Origin: Garcia nutans
Taxonomy: Eukaryota > Streptophyta > Magnoliopsida > Malpighiales > Euphorbiaceae
NCBI GenBank assembly: GCA_947685225.1
Contig: CANTUV010000004.1
Span: forward strand, 12,245,001 to 12,309,000
Length of the DNA stretch: 64,000 nt
Direction: 5' to 3'
Shown: one piece after another, positions 20,987 through 33,530 of the stretch
How the letters are laid out: each line of letters opens with the position of its first letter
How positions within the stretch are numbered: position 1 is the stretch's first letter
Made by a program: the position numbers and the translations under genes
The notes under the pieces: model-generated
Told to the model about the DNA's origin: nothing
Database searches by the model: none
The model's input: the letters and a program-made list of their open reading frames with translations, nothing else

Positions 20987-22315
20987 TTATACATAATATC
21001 TCTTTAACTGATCCATGTTACATGGATTTGTGAATTCTAACCCATCCAAATCAGTTAAGATGACGGCTCCGCAGGAAAGTATTTTCTTCAAAATGTAGGG
21101 TCCCGCCCAATGAGGACGAAACTTCCCACGAGGATCTGAAACAGGTGCTCTGATTTCTTTTAGGACCAAACAGCCTTCTTCCAACTTCCGGTTTTTGACC
21201 TTTTTGTTGAAATGTCTAGCCATCCGCCTTTGGTACCCTTGAATTTGATTTAGAGCTTGAAGTCTTTTTTCATCCAAACCCAACAACTGATGATGATAAT
21301 TGCTGATCCATTCAGCTTCATTTATCTAACTTTCTTGAATTATTCTCGCCGATTGGACTTCCAGTTCAATGGGGAGTACTGTTTTCATTCCGTACACCAG
21401 TGAATACGGGGTTGCCCCAGTAGGAGTTCTAATTGATGTTCTATATCCTCACAAGGCCAGTGGTAACTTCTCATGCCAACCCTTATGTTCATTGATTATT
21501 TTTTGTATGATCACCTTTATAGATTTATTTGCTGCTTCTTCAGCTCCATTTGTTTGAGGTCTATAAGGAGAGGACTTATGATGTTGGACCTTCTTATCCT
21601 TCAAGAGTTTAGCAAATTCTGCTTGGAAATGAGTTCCATTATCAGCGATAATCTCAAATGGCGTTCCGTACCGACAAAGGATGTTGGTTCGGACAAACTG
21701 TGCTGCCTTTTTGGCGTCTAATTCTGCATAGGAAGCTGCTTCAACCCACTTTGTGAAGTAATCCACTACGACCAAGATAAACTGATGTCCATTCGAGGCT
21801 TTTGGATATATTTTTCCAATTATATCTATTCCCCAAGTAGCGAAGGGCCATGGAGAAGTGATTGGATTCAGGGCAACGGGAGGTTGCTTCTGCAGTTTGG
21901 CAAATACCTGACACTGATGGCATTCTTGCACAAATGCCACAGAGTCTATATTCATGGTGGACCAATAATAACCTAGATTGGCTATTTTTTGCGGCTAGGC
22001 GATCCCATACATATGCAGTCCTGATTCGCCACCATGTACCATTTCCATTATCCGCTTAGCCTCTGCTTCATTCACACACCTTAGGTGCATTCCATTCCAA
22101 CTTCTTTTGTAGAAGATATCTCCATTAAGAATGTAACTCGTGGATAGCTGCCTTATTGCCTTCTGATCAACCTTTGATGATCCCTCCGGATAACTTCCAT
22201 GCTTGAGATAACTCTTGATATCCCAAAACCATGGCTTACCATCGGCCAAGTACATTATATGGGCGGGTTGTTTCTGAAGCTGAACTTTCAATGGACGAAT
22301 GGCTTTCCCCCCTTG
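20987..22315 (-). pseudogene. int: Tat2 integrase
   Basis: The protein inserts element DNA. This part is in a frame different from the upstream RT because of a shift in a C-run on the plus strand at about 22306-22312. The zinc finger region is at about 22010-21890 (with CHQCQVF), then WGIDIIGKIYPKA with the first aspartate, IIADNGTHF with the second, and the conserved glutamate after SPYRPQTNGAEE. Stops are at about 21995 (TAG), 21449-21451 (TGA where tryptophan is expected before GYRTS) and near 21330. The C-terminus (PHWAGPYILKKI...MDQLKRYYV) is intact and ends at 20987. Confidence 0.88.
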
Positions 22316-23622
22316 ATATTGACCATGGAAGCTAAAGTAGCCAGGGCATCAGCAAACTGATTCTTTGCTCTTGGGAGATATTCGAAGGACAGATCATCGA
22401 ATTGTTGTGCCAAATGATCAAGGCGTTGTAGGTAAGGAACCAAACGCTCTTCTCTTACCTTTCATTTCCTTAAAGCTTGTGATACTATTAAAATAGAATC
22501 ACCATAGACATTTAGGTTCTTAATTCCCAATTCCAGGGCGGCTTCAAGCCCATTGATGCAAGCTTCATATTCTGCTTCATTGTTTGTGCAGCTAAAGTCA
22601 AGTTTAACTGCAAATGGAATGTATTCTCCACAAGGAGTTTTGAACACAACCCTAATTCCATTTCCATGATAATTGGATGCCCCATCAAAGTACATCTCCC
22701 AAACACTCCTTTCCACATTCAAGAGGTCTTCGTCAGGGAAATTCATTTCTCGCATCTCGTCTTTTACGGGTAATTCTGCTAACTGGTCAGCTATTGCCCC
22801 ACCTTTCACAGCTTTCCTTTGAATGAATTTTAAGTCAAAGGCTGCCAATGTTGACATCCACTTTGCCATTTTGCTATCCAAAACAGGCCTCTCCATAAGG
22901 AATTTCAAGGGACTCTGTTCTGCGATGACATAAGTAGTGTAAGAAGACAAGTAGTGCTATAACTTCATGCAAGCCCAATACAACGCTAAACACAACTTCT
23001 CAATATTGTTATACCTTAACTCATAGTCTAGCATCCTTTTGCTGAGGTAGTAAATTGCATTTTCCACCTTTGTACCTTTGGCCTCTTGAGCCAGCATTGC
23101 ACCCATGGCTTCATCTGTTACAGACAAATACAAGAGCAGAGGTTTTCCCATTCTGGGAGGTTGCAGAATCGGCAGACTTAACAAGTATTCTTTGATCTTG
23201 TCAAAGGCCTTCTGGCAGTCTTCATTCCATTCTTGTGAAGCACCTTTCCTTAGTAGCTTAAAGATGGGACCGCAAGTCTCTACCAACTGCGATATGAATC
23301 GACTGATATACTGTAATCTACCTAGCAAACCTCGAATCTCCTTTTCTGTTCTTGGTGGAGGCATTTCCAGAATAGTTTTTGACTTTGCTGGATCAATTTC
23401 TATTCCTTTCTTGCTGACCAAATACCCCAAAAATATGCCTAATGTTGCACCAAAGAGGCACTTTGCAGGATTAAGCTTCAAATTGTACTTGCGAAGTCTG
23501 AGGAAAAACTTCTCAACTGCTTCAACGTGCTCTTTTGGAGATTTTGACTTGACAATCATATCGTCAACATACACTTCTACTTCTTTGTGAATCATGTCAT
23601 GAAAGATTATTGTCGCCATCCT
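22316..23622 (-). pseudogene. pol: Tat2 RT palm to RNase H and second (archaeal-like) RNase H
   Basis: The frame continues from the previous ORF after TAG 23623-23625. RT has YVDDMIVKS at about 23560. The first RNase H starts near 23130 (LLLYLSVTDEAMGAML). After a TAG at 22957-22959 the frame goes on to IADQLAE and then a second RNase H (about 22700-22462) with VWEMYFDGASN, TNNEAEYEA and the GDS motif. Acquisition of this extra RNase H is a hallmark of the Tat lineage. The second domain ends at TGA 22462-22464 (tryptophan expected), followed by the connection to integrase. Confidence 0.9.
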
Positions 23623-26403
23623 CTAGTAGGTAGCCCCTGCATTTATTAATCCAAAAGGCATAACCCTGTAGCAGAAAGTGCCCCATTCTATAATGAAAGC
23701 TGTCTTCTCTTTGTCTGGTGGGTGCACCATGATCTGATTATACCCAACCGTAAGGTCAGTCATGGAAACCATCATATGCCCAGCCATCCTGTCTATTAGC
23801 AAATCAATGTGTGGTAGCGGGAAATCGTCCTTGGGACAAGCCTTATTCAAATCTCTATAGTCAACACACATCCTGACCTTTCCATCTTTCTTCAGGACCG
23901 GCACAATGTTTGTTAACCAGGAAGGGTAGGCAATTGGTTCTATAAACTTATTATTCAGTTGCTTGGCAACCTCTTCTTTAATTTTCAAATACCATTCTGG
24001 CTTCATTCTTCTCAACTTATGCTTAACCGGCTTTGTATCTGGGTATAGCGAAATCTTATGAACTGCTATGGCTGGGTCTATTCTCGTGACATCACTTGTC
24101 TTCCACATGAAGCAGTCGGCATACTTTCTGATGCACTTAACAACCTGTTCTTTATTCACACAATCATATGCAATGTATGTATATTCATTTTCTTTGCCAA
24201 TTATTATCTTTTCATTTATTTCTTTTATTTCATTTATTTCATTTTTGCTAGATAATACTTGGAAAGCAAAAGACACAGGGTAACCAAGAATTTGAACATT
24301 TTTATTGATAATGGCGGAATCATTCTCCAAGGTTACATTAAATTTGACATTAGGGTTCTCTAAATTTGAAGCTATAGAAGACTCAAAACAAGACTCTGAC
24401 TCAGTGTTTGACTCAGTACAAGACTCAGGTTCAGGGTGTGACACATGACTAGGTTTGACTATAATAGCTTGTCCCTCCTCGGCATACCAGTTTGTCAGTG
24501 GTCCATCTGTTGTCTTGATCAGCTTTGTGAAGTCCCTTTTATCTTCGAAATTGATTATCATAGCAACCTCATCAAAGAGACTAGGCTGCATGAAATCCTC
24601 CACTTGTGAGTCAGTTATAGGTTTTGGCTCTTCTTCTTTTATGGCCAAAACATCAGCGAACATCTCAAAACCTGGTAGCTTCTTTCCAGTCTTGGGAGAA
24701 TAGAATGGCTCCTGGAAACCACAGTAAGGAACTGCTTTTCCAGGCTTGCAGAAGTGACCGTTCAGAGTTCTAAAGTAAGGGCGCATTTTGAGGCTTTTTG
24801 CCCACCAAGTCTTCTTTTTCTTCTTCCCATGCTCAAACTCTTTTATCTCCTCGTCTGTGGGTTTGTACCCCAAGCCAAAAGTTCCCTTATTCTCAGGTTC
24901 TTCCCATGGCCGCACTATGGATGATTTCCTCCCAGGCCTTATCATTTCCATTCCGGGTAGCAGACCTACCCTTAGCATCATTCCTACCAGACAATTGACT
25001 TGGACCTCCCCAAAGTCATATAGAATGAATGGCCCTTTGGGCCTTTCTCTTTCAATGCATTGAACAGTGTCATAATGAAACCCAGACAATGCCATAGCAG
25101 TTTCACCAGGAACAACCTCAAAGAGGGACTGATCCGTGGTTTTCTTATTGATTTCACATGTGTCTCCTTTGATAGTGATGATTTTTCCTTCAAAAGGGAA
25201 CTTAAGTTTTTGATGTAATGAAGAAGGGACAGCATTATTCTGATGAATCCATGGCCTTCCAAGGAGGAGATTAAAGTTCGTGGGTACATCAATGACTTGG
25301 AATGACACTCCCATTTTTACCGATCCAATAGCAACTTCTAGAGTAGCAACACCCAAAATTTCTCTTCGAGTGTTATCATATGCTTTAACAATTTGATCAG
25401 AAGGTGTAAGATCTGTAGCCTCCAATCCCAGACATCTTGCTACTTTCAAAAGACATACATTTAAGGCTAACCCATTATCAACAAGAACCATGGGCACAGT
25501 CTTTCCCCTAGTTTGTAAGGTGATGTATAGAGTATCATTGTGTTTCCTGCCATCTTCTGGTAGGTCTACATTGGAAAACCGGATACTCAATGCCTTGGTT
25601 GATTGGGTCAAAGTGGCTACCAAAGCTTCTGGGCTTGTGTCTACTGATGTATTGAGTTGACTCAAAGCTTTGCTGCGAGCCTGACAGTATGGGAATGAGG
25701 AAGCAAGGAGCTCCCAAATTGACACCTTAGCTTGAGTTTGTTTAAGCTGAGTGAGGACAGGGTCTTCCTTTGGTTCTGGAGTCTTCTTATAGGGGTGACT
25801 TGGAGTTTTAGGGGCTTCCCCCAAGTCGAGTGGCTGATATTGTCTTCCGCTTCTTGTCAAAGCATCGACCTCTTCAGCGAGGTCATTCAGATCTAGCACA
25901 CATACTTCATTCATCTCCAAGAGAAGTTTGAAAGGATCAAACAACTCTTCTTCTACAGTGATGGCATGGATGGAATGATTGGGCAAAGGGTTAGTATTAA
26001 TGTTTGGTTGGCTCTTGAGAGGAATGATGTCACCGCTATCCACCAGATCCTGGACACGGTTTTTCAGAGTCCAGCAAGCATCTGTTCTATGCCCATTTCC
26101 TTGGTGGTATTCACAGTACTCATTGACCCTATAATTGGAGGGTAATGGGTTTGGAGGAGGCCTTGGGTCCAAAGGCTTCAAGTACTTTCCTTCCATGGCC
26201 TTTTTAAACACCAGATGAAGGGGCATCCCAAGGTTGGTATATTGCCTTATTAGCTGATTTTTCTGCCCAAGACTGCCCACACGTAAAGGATTCGCAGGGG
26301 CAATATTGGCCACTTCATTGACTTTACTTAAGGAAGCAACTTGGCCTTGTTTCTTATACTTCGAAGTAGCTCCCTCATCTACTATCTTACACAATTGTAT
26401 CAA
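23623..26403 (-). pseudogene. gag-pol: Tat2 gag C-terminus, protease and N-terminal RT
   Basis: 926 open codons. The order is the gag tail, a zinc knuckle (CEYHQGNGHRTDAC at about 26115), a linker, a Tat-type protease (VDNGLALNV, with DNG where the active aspartate stands; GRPWIHQ follows), a long connector, then RT from about 23990. RT shows VRMCVDYRDLNKACPKDDFP and YRVMPFGLINAGATY. A TAG at 23623-23625 interrupts where the family has glutamine. Serine after DNG, usual in the family, is leucine here, which may weaken the protease. Confidence 0.9.
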
Positions 26404-27353
26404 ATCTTCTACCTTGGTTGCGGTCGTAATGAGCGATTTGAAAGTAGACAGGTATTGGGTTTGCAGTTGAGCTTGATATGTAGGCCTTAAATTCTTGATT
26501 ATGATATCAATTTACTCCTGTTCTGAAGGGCGATTGCTCATTTGGGCGGCCTTTGCCTCCACCTCGTATGGAACGAGGAGAAGGGTTCATTGTTGTTCTG
26601 TTTGGTAGTCTCAAGCTCCCTTCTAGTGACATCCACCTCAATATTGTAGTGGTATTGAGTGTTAAATGCATTGCAGATGTCTTCCCAGGTCTTGATCTTG
26701 GCACGATCCAGGCTTACAAACCGTTTAAGGGCAGCACCAGTCAAGGATTGTTGGAATAGTTGAGCAAAGAGCTCATTATTTAAACCCCAAGGGCTTAAGG
26801 CCCCCACATACATCTTCAGGTGGGTTTTAGGGCAAGTAGTCCCATCAAATCTGTCCATCCCTGGCATCTTGAATTTTGGAGGCAATCTAGCTTGGGGAAA
26901 CAAGGATAAGGAATCCATGTCTACCACCTCTTTATGAGTTTTCATGGCAGTGATTGACCTTTCAAGCAATTCAAGTTTCTTTTTAAGTTCATCAGTTTCA
27001 GTAGCATTCTTAGAGGGTGGATCCTCCAAATTAATGACAGGGGTATTATTCTGAGCAGTCGCGGGGGTACTAGTTTGCCCCACAGTAGGTTATTTCCCTA
27101 GATTTCCAGGAGTAGTGTCCGTCCTTGGTGCCCCTCCTAATTGGGCCAAGATGACTACCCTTTAGGCAGTCAAAGCTTCATCAATTCTTTCTTGCATCCT
27201 AGCTTCAATCTCCCTAACCTGTCCGTCTAGCAAGGCCTTAATCTGTTCAATAGTAGCCATTTCAGCAATTGGGGTAGTTGGTGAAGTTGGGGTAGTAGAA
27301 CTTGAGGGTAACTGCACAGTTGGAGTTGGTGTAGCTTGTGTAGGTGAAGGCAC
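26404..27353 (-). pseudogene. gag: Tat2 gag, capsid part, broken
   Basis: On the minus strand a proline/threonine-rich N-terminus (from about 27353; true start unclear) runs to TAA 27162-27164. The same frame resumes at about 27083 with the gag core (PPKFKMPGMDRFDGT, a PKTHLKMYVGAL segment, KTWEDICNAFNTQY, NEPFSSFHTRW) until about 26540. A frameshift there and a TAA near 26513 separate it from the frame that continues at 26403. Similar in type to Tat1 gag (2007-3046) but clearly a different family. Confidence 0.85.
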
Positions 27354-28059
27354 ACGGGTGGTGGATACCTACAAGGGTTAAGGGTAAAGGATAGGAAGAC
27401 TCTTGGTCCACTTGTATACATCAAAAGGTTTTCCCCAAAACCATGTTGTTATGTTGCATGAATGTACCTCATCACATCATAATTCATTTTAATGGAATGT
27501 GGCACTATCATTGGGTACGTACAACCTAAGGGAGGGTTCTATTGTTGAATGAAAATAGAGAATGGGCTTATAATAGGGACCCTTGAACCTCGAGTAAGAT
27601 ATACCTGCCACATGTGAAACAAGGAGTTTCGCGTGGGTCAAAGTGTACGATATACTCGTGGGCCATTCCAAAAGGATTGGAATGGTTTGCGATAACAGGG
27701 AGGACGCTTTGGCTGTCCGCCGGCATAATCAAGGAGACCTGCCGGTCAGTGCTACTCGCTATCCAGACTCAGAACTTTGAACAGAAAGAGAAGAAATTCA
27801 TTTTAAAATGATTTTTATGCAATGGAGGAAAAGGATTCCCCCATATAATACAAGAGAAAAAGATTCTCTGAATGACAAAACAAATGCACAATTAATCAAA
27901 CAAGGGATCCATCAAAGGAAAAAGATTCCTTTTATTAATCTTCAATTCCAATATCCTTAAAGAAAGGATAAACATTGCTAAGGTACCCTATAAAACAAAT
28001 AAAAGTACCCTAAAGAGGGGCAAGTTAGTCAAATAAGCAATTGTAGTCTACTAGGAAAT
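27354..28059 (-). other. Tat2 5' leader
   Basis: The region between PBS and gag is AT-rich with purine-rich tracts; short frames only. I see no gene. Confidence 0.7.
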
Positions 28060-28076
28060 CCCCAGTGGAGTCGCCA
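28060..28076 (-). other. Primer binding site of Tat2 (tRNA-Arg type)
   Basis: The reverse complement is TGGCGACTCCACTGGGG, three bases from the LTR end at 28080. Confidence 0.88.
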
Positions 28077-28079
28077 GAT

Positions 28080-29409
28080 TGTGAACCTCGGATTCCACCC
28101 AAAAAGGATTTGGATGAACATTCACTTATTGTTGGGAGTCGCCACTCAGTTTTTTTTAAAAGGGTAAAACTAAGAAACCCTTGTTTGACTCCAATAATGC
28201 ATCCAATGTAAAGGTTTCTAATCTACGAACCCAAGGAGGATTCGGGGACTATGTCATGCATTTGATTAACTTGCAAAAATGAAACAAACCTAAATAAAAC
28301 AAGGAAAAAGACAAACAGATTGTTAGTGGATTGTGGACTTGCTATTTGAGGTGAACCTCAAAATATGCCTACATACCCCCGTTTGAATGGGATATCAAAG
28401 CCCATGTAGTTCGATAGTGCCTATTCACAGGCGATAAGAATTATGCTTCATGCATGTGTGTGTGTATGCTTTGTGCATTGTGAGATTTAATTAGCACTTA
28501 GTGCAAAATTGTGAAATTTAGGTACCTTGTACCAAAAGGATGCAAATTTTAGGCCTTTGGCCAAAAAGGTTGATTGATTCATGACTTAATGCCAAAAGAT
28601 CCATTGATTAGTTAATTAGGCCTTAGACCTAAAAGGATTAGGTCTTTGACCGAAAAGAAATTAAGAAAATGGTGTAATGCTTATGGCATGCTTGAATTGA
28701 CAAAGGATGAATTAGGATATTACCTTGCTTAGGATTTTCCCACTTCGAAGCTCCAGATCTTGTTTTCTTGGACCTTGAATTACGATTCTTGATTTCTACT
28801 TTCTTGATATGATTTGAGTTGATTCCTGCAGTACAAGGTCAGATTTATTCAAAGAAGAGTAGAAGAGAAGCGCCTAAGCCTATAGGAAAATAGGGAGTTC
28901 GTCAACACGAAGTCCGGGCCCCCTTTTCTGACTGTTCTGGGGGCTATTTATAGTGAAAATCGGACCTGGATGGCAGTTGAACCGCTGGTCCCGGTGGCTG
29001 AACCGCCGTGGACGACGGTTGACTTGCCAGAAGAGAAAAAAGGGCGGCGGTTGAAACCCTACACGGCGGTCGAACCGTCGTGCACGGCGGTTGCCTACTG
29101 CGGATGAACCACGGCGTGCGGCGGTTGAACCACCGGTCATGGCGGTTGGACCACTGCATGTGGCGGTTCGGTCTCTAAAAAAAAAAAACACATCAGCTCG
29201 CACGATCTTCGCTCAAACTGATTTTTTGGGAGCTACGGACCTCCAAAAAATATTCCGAGACCATTTCTATGATCCACGTGTCATTTTGGACATTTCAAGT
29301 ACCATATCGATATATCTCCGGTGAACTTTTCCAAAGTCACCCAGTTTGAGTCGGCATTTTGCGGTCTGGAGAAATCAGCTTTCCAAGCCTCAAAATTCGA
29401 GTATTCACA
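28080..29409 (-). mobile_element. Tat2 5' LTR
   Basis: The plus-strand start TGTGAACCTCGG and end GTATTCACA form a TGTGAA...TTCACA inverted terminus, 1330 bp. It contains a palindrome block (28960-29170) built on GGCGGTTGAACCGCC-like words. Part is repeated at 6064-6604. No gene is inside; the 107-codon frame at 28880-29203 is a product of the repeats. Confidence 0.75.
28960..29170. repeat. GCGGTT/AACCGC palindrome cluster in Tat2 LTR
   Basis: About ten words of the type CGGTTGAACCGCCG and CACGGCGGTTG alternate so that neighbours can pair. It parallels the CACGGCCGTG clusters in other LTRs but has a different core. A partial copy lies at 6450-6590. Confidence 0.8.
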
Positions 29410-29725
29410 GCTAGACATTGGTTGAGTTGAAGGCATAGCATATTATTTTAGGGTCATATTCTGTGGATCACCCATGGTTGATTCTTCGTCAGATGAATCC
29501 GTATGATTATCTATTTTATGAGTTTCTATTGAAATTCCTTCCACTTTTTTCTTCTCTTTTCTTTCCTTTTTCTTCTTTTTACAAAACCGTTCAATTTCTG
29601 GGCTATATGGTTAATGTTTTGAATTTGGATTTCTTTGCATATAACCCAAAATTTAAGAAATAGTGCAGAAAAGTAAAAATCCAAAGTAGTTACAGTTTAA
29701 TATTATCAATATTAGAATGATTGCC

Positions 29726-29743
29726 TCCCCGGCAACGGCACCA
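29726..29743 (-). other. Primer binding site of element C (tRNA-Asp type)
   Basis: The reverse complement TGGTGCCGTTGCCGGGGA differs at few positions from the Athila PBS at 8596-8613. Confidence 0.8.
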
Positions 29744-30748
29744 AAAACATGTTAGGTCTCAGCCTAGCTATCTGTAAGTGCACAGATCATTAAAAAGTAA
29801 TATAATAATAAGTAGAGTATCATTTCTATGAGGAGGCTACTTCTAAATACCAAACAATTATACTGATTATTATTTGGATAATCAAATTTTAATCATTGAT
29901 TAAACTAAACAAAATGAGAACAAAGTTCTAATATTCAAAGACATAGGGTTTAGTCACCGTTATTTATTTATCATGGTTTTTCTAAGATATTTATTTAATT
30001 CAGTTTTCCTTTGATTAATGGTTGGATTCTTCTAAATCAAATTCAAGTCTCACTCAAGTACTAGAATTTTTATTGATTTCAATCCTTATGTCTACTCTCA
30101 TGATCATAAGTATTAAACCAAATCATTAAGTTTTATGTAAATCTTTAGTCAACCTCTTGAGTGTTAAACTTATCTCTAAGTGAAAACTACTTAAGATTGT
30201 TACCTCCTTTGGCTAATATTGTGCTTCCACTCTCGCTCCATTACACAATATCTTAATTCAATTAATTATTTGCCAGATAATTAAAGCATTAAGATTAAAG
30301 ATAACAAAATAATTCAAGGAAAATCTAAATTAAACCAAATAAATGTTTATAATTCCATGATAAATTCAATGTAAGGGACAAACCCTAAAAGGAATTAGTT
30401 CTTCATTATTAAAATAAAAACATTGTAATTATAAAAGAAAGAAATTATAATATAAAGAATAAGAAATATCAAACTCTATTTCTTTGAAGAAGAACTCGAT
30501 TTGGATCTTAAATTCCTTCTTGAACCAAAGTTACTCTCCTTCTCCAAGAAAACTCTAGACTACATTTATTTCTTAGTTAAATCTCATCTAATTCTTGTGT
30601 ATCTCTCTTGTCTATAAAACCTTAAAAGAAGGGTGTTTAAATAGAGTGCTTGGAAACTTCATTAGTGGAGAAAATTTGAAAAAGGTTAGGTCATATCTTG
30701 GTTGGCTCATCATTTTCCAAAATTTCTGCTCAAAGTCATGAATATCAG

Positions 30749-31070
30749 CCCCACGGTCGTGGCATATGAGAGCCATGGTCATGGTTTGAGTTGGAATGTA
30801 TAGTTTTGAGCACTTTATAGTTGTAAATGGTCAGTAGGGTAGGCAACGGTCATGGCCTTTGAATACCATTGTCGTGCCTATGAATGGAGGCTGCCAACTT
30901 TGACTTCTCTTCCTTTTTCTTGGCTTAGGCAGTAGAGAAATGAAACCTATGGTTGTGGCCATTTAATGCCACGGTCATGGCATCCTTTTAGCTTCTGAAG
31001 CTTTTTTTTTATTGTGGCAGACTTGATTTAAATCCCAAGGTCGTGGTCTTGAAGGGCCATAGGCGTGGCA
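30749..31070. repeat. CCACGGTCGTGG-type palindrome cluster in element C LTR
   Basis: About seven degenerate words such as CCACGGTCGTGGCA, GCCATGGTCATGG and CAAGGTCGTGG over 320 bp. Some have lost CpG, which suggests decay. Confidence 0.7.
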
Positions 31071-31290
31071 TTTGTGTGTTTCTTCATTTTTGCTTACTTT
31101 TCTTCAATTATGCACCACTAATCATTAAAAGCCTTGAATCTTACAAACAATATAATTATAACTCAAATAAACAAAATACATCAAATTCAATTACAAAACA
31201 ATTAAAATCATGGTTAGAATTATATAAAAACATTGATTATAATTTCACTCTATCACTTGATCGATGTAATTATTTCATTTTAGAACAAGT

Positions 31291-31923
31291 GTAGTAAGAT
31301 TCTCAATGCAATTTTCTTGTGTTTTCTTCTTTTATTTAATTGGTATCTCTCCAATTCTTTTAGATTGTAAGCACATGTTTCTAAAGATGTGCATCAATCG
31401 AGTTTCAGGGGTAGGCTAACCCGACCACTATTAATTTATCAAAAAAATATATTTTTGAAAATAAACCATTATTGGTCAATTCAACCTTTTTTTGTCAGGT
31501 TTAATTGGTTTTACTAATAAATGTACAAGCCAAAACTAATCAATCCAGTTGTTTAAAACTACATGGTCGATGAGGTTGGTCAAATTATAGTCGAGTAGGT
31601 CGAGTTTGAGCTATTTTGTACATCCCTACATGTTTCTACCTCAGTGGATGTCAAATATTCATTTATAGGTATGTGTACTTATAACATTCCATATTAATAT
31701 ACATATGTATCATGTTCAACATCTTTACATATTGTTATTTTTCATTTTAAATAATGTGTTGATAATCTTGAATGATTTATTACTAGAATTTAAGAGGAGA
31801 TTGGTTCTAATGAATCGAGCATTTGGAGTGCTAGGATATTTTCATCTTCCCAAATCTAGTAAGGAAGATTCTACAATATGAGTCTCCATCCCTCTCTTTC
31901 TCGGTGTACTAAGTGGCAACTAC
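31291..31923 (+). mobile_element. Element F: decayed Tat LTR fragment hosting a MITE and LTR D
   Basis: After removing the MITE, the stretch parallels the 3' third of the A LTR: 'acatgtttctacct..gtgg.tgtc' (compare 37017-37040), 'ggttctaatgaatcgagc' (compare 37221-37240) and 'ccctctctttctcgg' ending with 'gtggcaac' (compare 'gtggcgac' at 37362-37370). It ends at 31923 where LTR D starts. The left edge is approximate. Confidence 0.65.
31382..31628. mobile_element. hAT-like MITE, 247 bp
   Basis: It is flanked by the perfect 8-bp TSD CATGTTTC (31374-31381 and 31629-31636). Ends are TAAAGATGTGCA and TGTACATCCCTA, imperfect inverted repeats of the TAGGGATGTNCA type used by hAT elements. No coding capacity; transposition would need a transposase in trans. 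Confidence 0.8.
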
Positions 31924-33331
31924 TGTAACACACTTAAATGGTTTGTACAATTGACTATGAAGAGATTCTACAAAAAACACTTGACTCAATATAACTCAAA
32001 AGGTATTTTGTTGTGTGAAATAGGAACACGCCGACGTCAAGCAAGGTTGACATGTCCATGTATTTAAAATAAACACTTCCTCCTTAAGTGAAAATTATAC
32101 AACACAGCTGTGTCCATTGGAAAGAAATGCCCATGTGTTCCACTTTAAATCAACACTACCTTCCCATGAACTTTCTAAGAAAATTCATTTCAACAACTCC
32201 TAATAATCGTTCAATCCTCACAATCATTTATTTATTTATCAACAATACATATCTAATCAAATACTCAACATTAAGTCATCTTTAACATACTTTAAATATC
32301 TATATATAAATAATTATTGTATCTTACAAAAGTCCCATGTTTGTTCGGAAAACTAGACATATATAAGTATTCTATTCATACTACCCATAAATATATACAA
32401 TTGTCATTCAAAATTCAAAAGCTTTGCTATGTGAACTATTTAAAAACATAATATTTACAATCCTTCTCAATAGATCCATTGTGATGCAGTTGATCTAGAT
32501 CTTTGTAATCTCACTCAGCATGATCTACTTATCTCAATTAATATGCATGTCAAAACCAAATCTAACACACTAATCAAAGCTTAGTGGTATTTGTGTACTC
32601 ATAATATACAAGGAAGTAAATAAGATAACTTTGAATTATTTTTTATAAAAGTAGTAAAATCATCACTTTAGAACATAAATAGAAATTTGATAAATTATTA
32701 TATTCAATGCACTCAACATAAGAAAATTCTATGTTCAGTAACTTTAGAAAATTAGTCATGTAGCATATTGTTCATATCTTATGCAATTCTTTTGAATTTC
32801 CATGCACACACTAATTTTAAATCTTAGATTGGGATAATGGTCACTGGTGGCAAATTAATGCCCAATTTGCCCACTATAAAAAATATGGCCAAAAGCCCAC
32901 TACTAATTTAATGTGTTCACTTTTGGCAAGCATGCCCACTGTCACTGATGAAACTATATGTTCATTGATGGCATGGAGTGCCCATTATCACTATGGATAT
33001 CTACCCTCTAGCTAGCCATTCAATCCCAAAAATATGTCTAATATTATTATGGTTCAAGCAATTCATTATTCATTCATTCCCAATTTAGCATTGAATTATA
33101 CATAACTTTAATAAAACAATACTACAACCCATATTTAAGACTTTCGTGGCTCTTAGGTTTCTTTGCAATTTAACTTATAGACATTTCCAAAATTCTAACA
33201 TTTCAGATTGTTAATCTTGTATACTATTGAGAAAACTGATGTTATAAAAGTTAGTTGAAAAGGAAATTACATTAAGATAAGAAATGAAGTGTTTTGAGGT
33301 TGAAAAAAAGGATAATAAGAGAAACATAGTA

Positions 33332-33530
33332 AACACGGCTGTGCCTAGGAAATCCAATGCCTATGCATAACAAAACCTTACTATAATTGAAGTTATAGAA
33401 GCTAAAAAATCCACATGGCCGAGTGGATTTATCCACACGCAAGTGTATTTCAAAACTTTACTGAAAATACAACTTACAAAGGCCAAAAATTCCACGCTGC
33501 TGTGCGGAATGATCCAAAGGCCCATGTATT
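33332..33530. repeat. Degenerate palindrome cluster in LTR D
   Basis: Words such as ACACGGCTGTGCC, CCACATGGCCGAGTGG and CCACGCTGCTGTGCGG. A weaker group is at 32025-32140 (ACACAGCTGTGTCC). Loss of CpG is consistent with age. Confidence 0.6.

Larger units (their letters stand above)
19073..29409 (-). mobile_element. Tat2: Tat-lineage gypsy element with antisense ORF, 3' LTR lost
   Basis: On the minus strand: LTR (28080-29409), tRNA-Arg PBS (28060-28076), leader, gag, protease, RT, RNase H, a second RNase H, integrase (to 20987). A spacer and an ORF on the opposite strand (19163-20471) follow. The dual RNase H and the PBS identify the Tat lineage. The 3' LTR is not adjacent; the fragment at 6064-6604 across the Athila block may be its remnant. 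Several stops and at least two frameshifts show it is dead. Confidence 0.88.
29410..31290 (-). mobile_element. Element C: PBS and LTR of a minus-strand gypsy element, truncated
   Basis: The PBS at 29726-29743 (reverse complement TGGTGCCGTTGCCGGGGA, tRNA-Asp type with mismatch) lies next to an LTR that starts TGTTAGGTCTCAG at 29750 on the plus strand. The LTR carries a 'ctgtaagtgcacagatc' block near the PBS and a palindrome cluster at 30749-31070. Its right end lies near 31290 but I cannot fix it. The leader is cut at 29410 by Tat2. The Athila-like gag fragment at 5732-6063 has the right type and strand to be its continuation. No genes are in the LTR. Confidence 0.7.
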
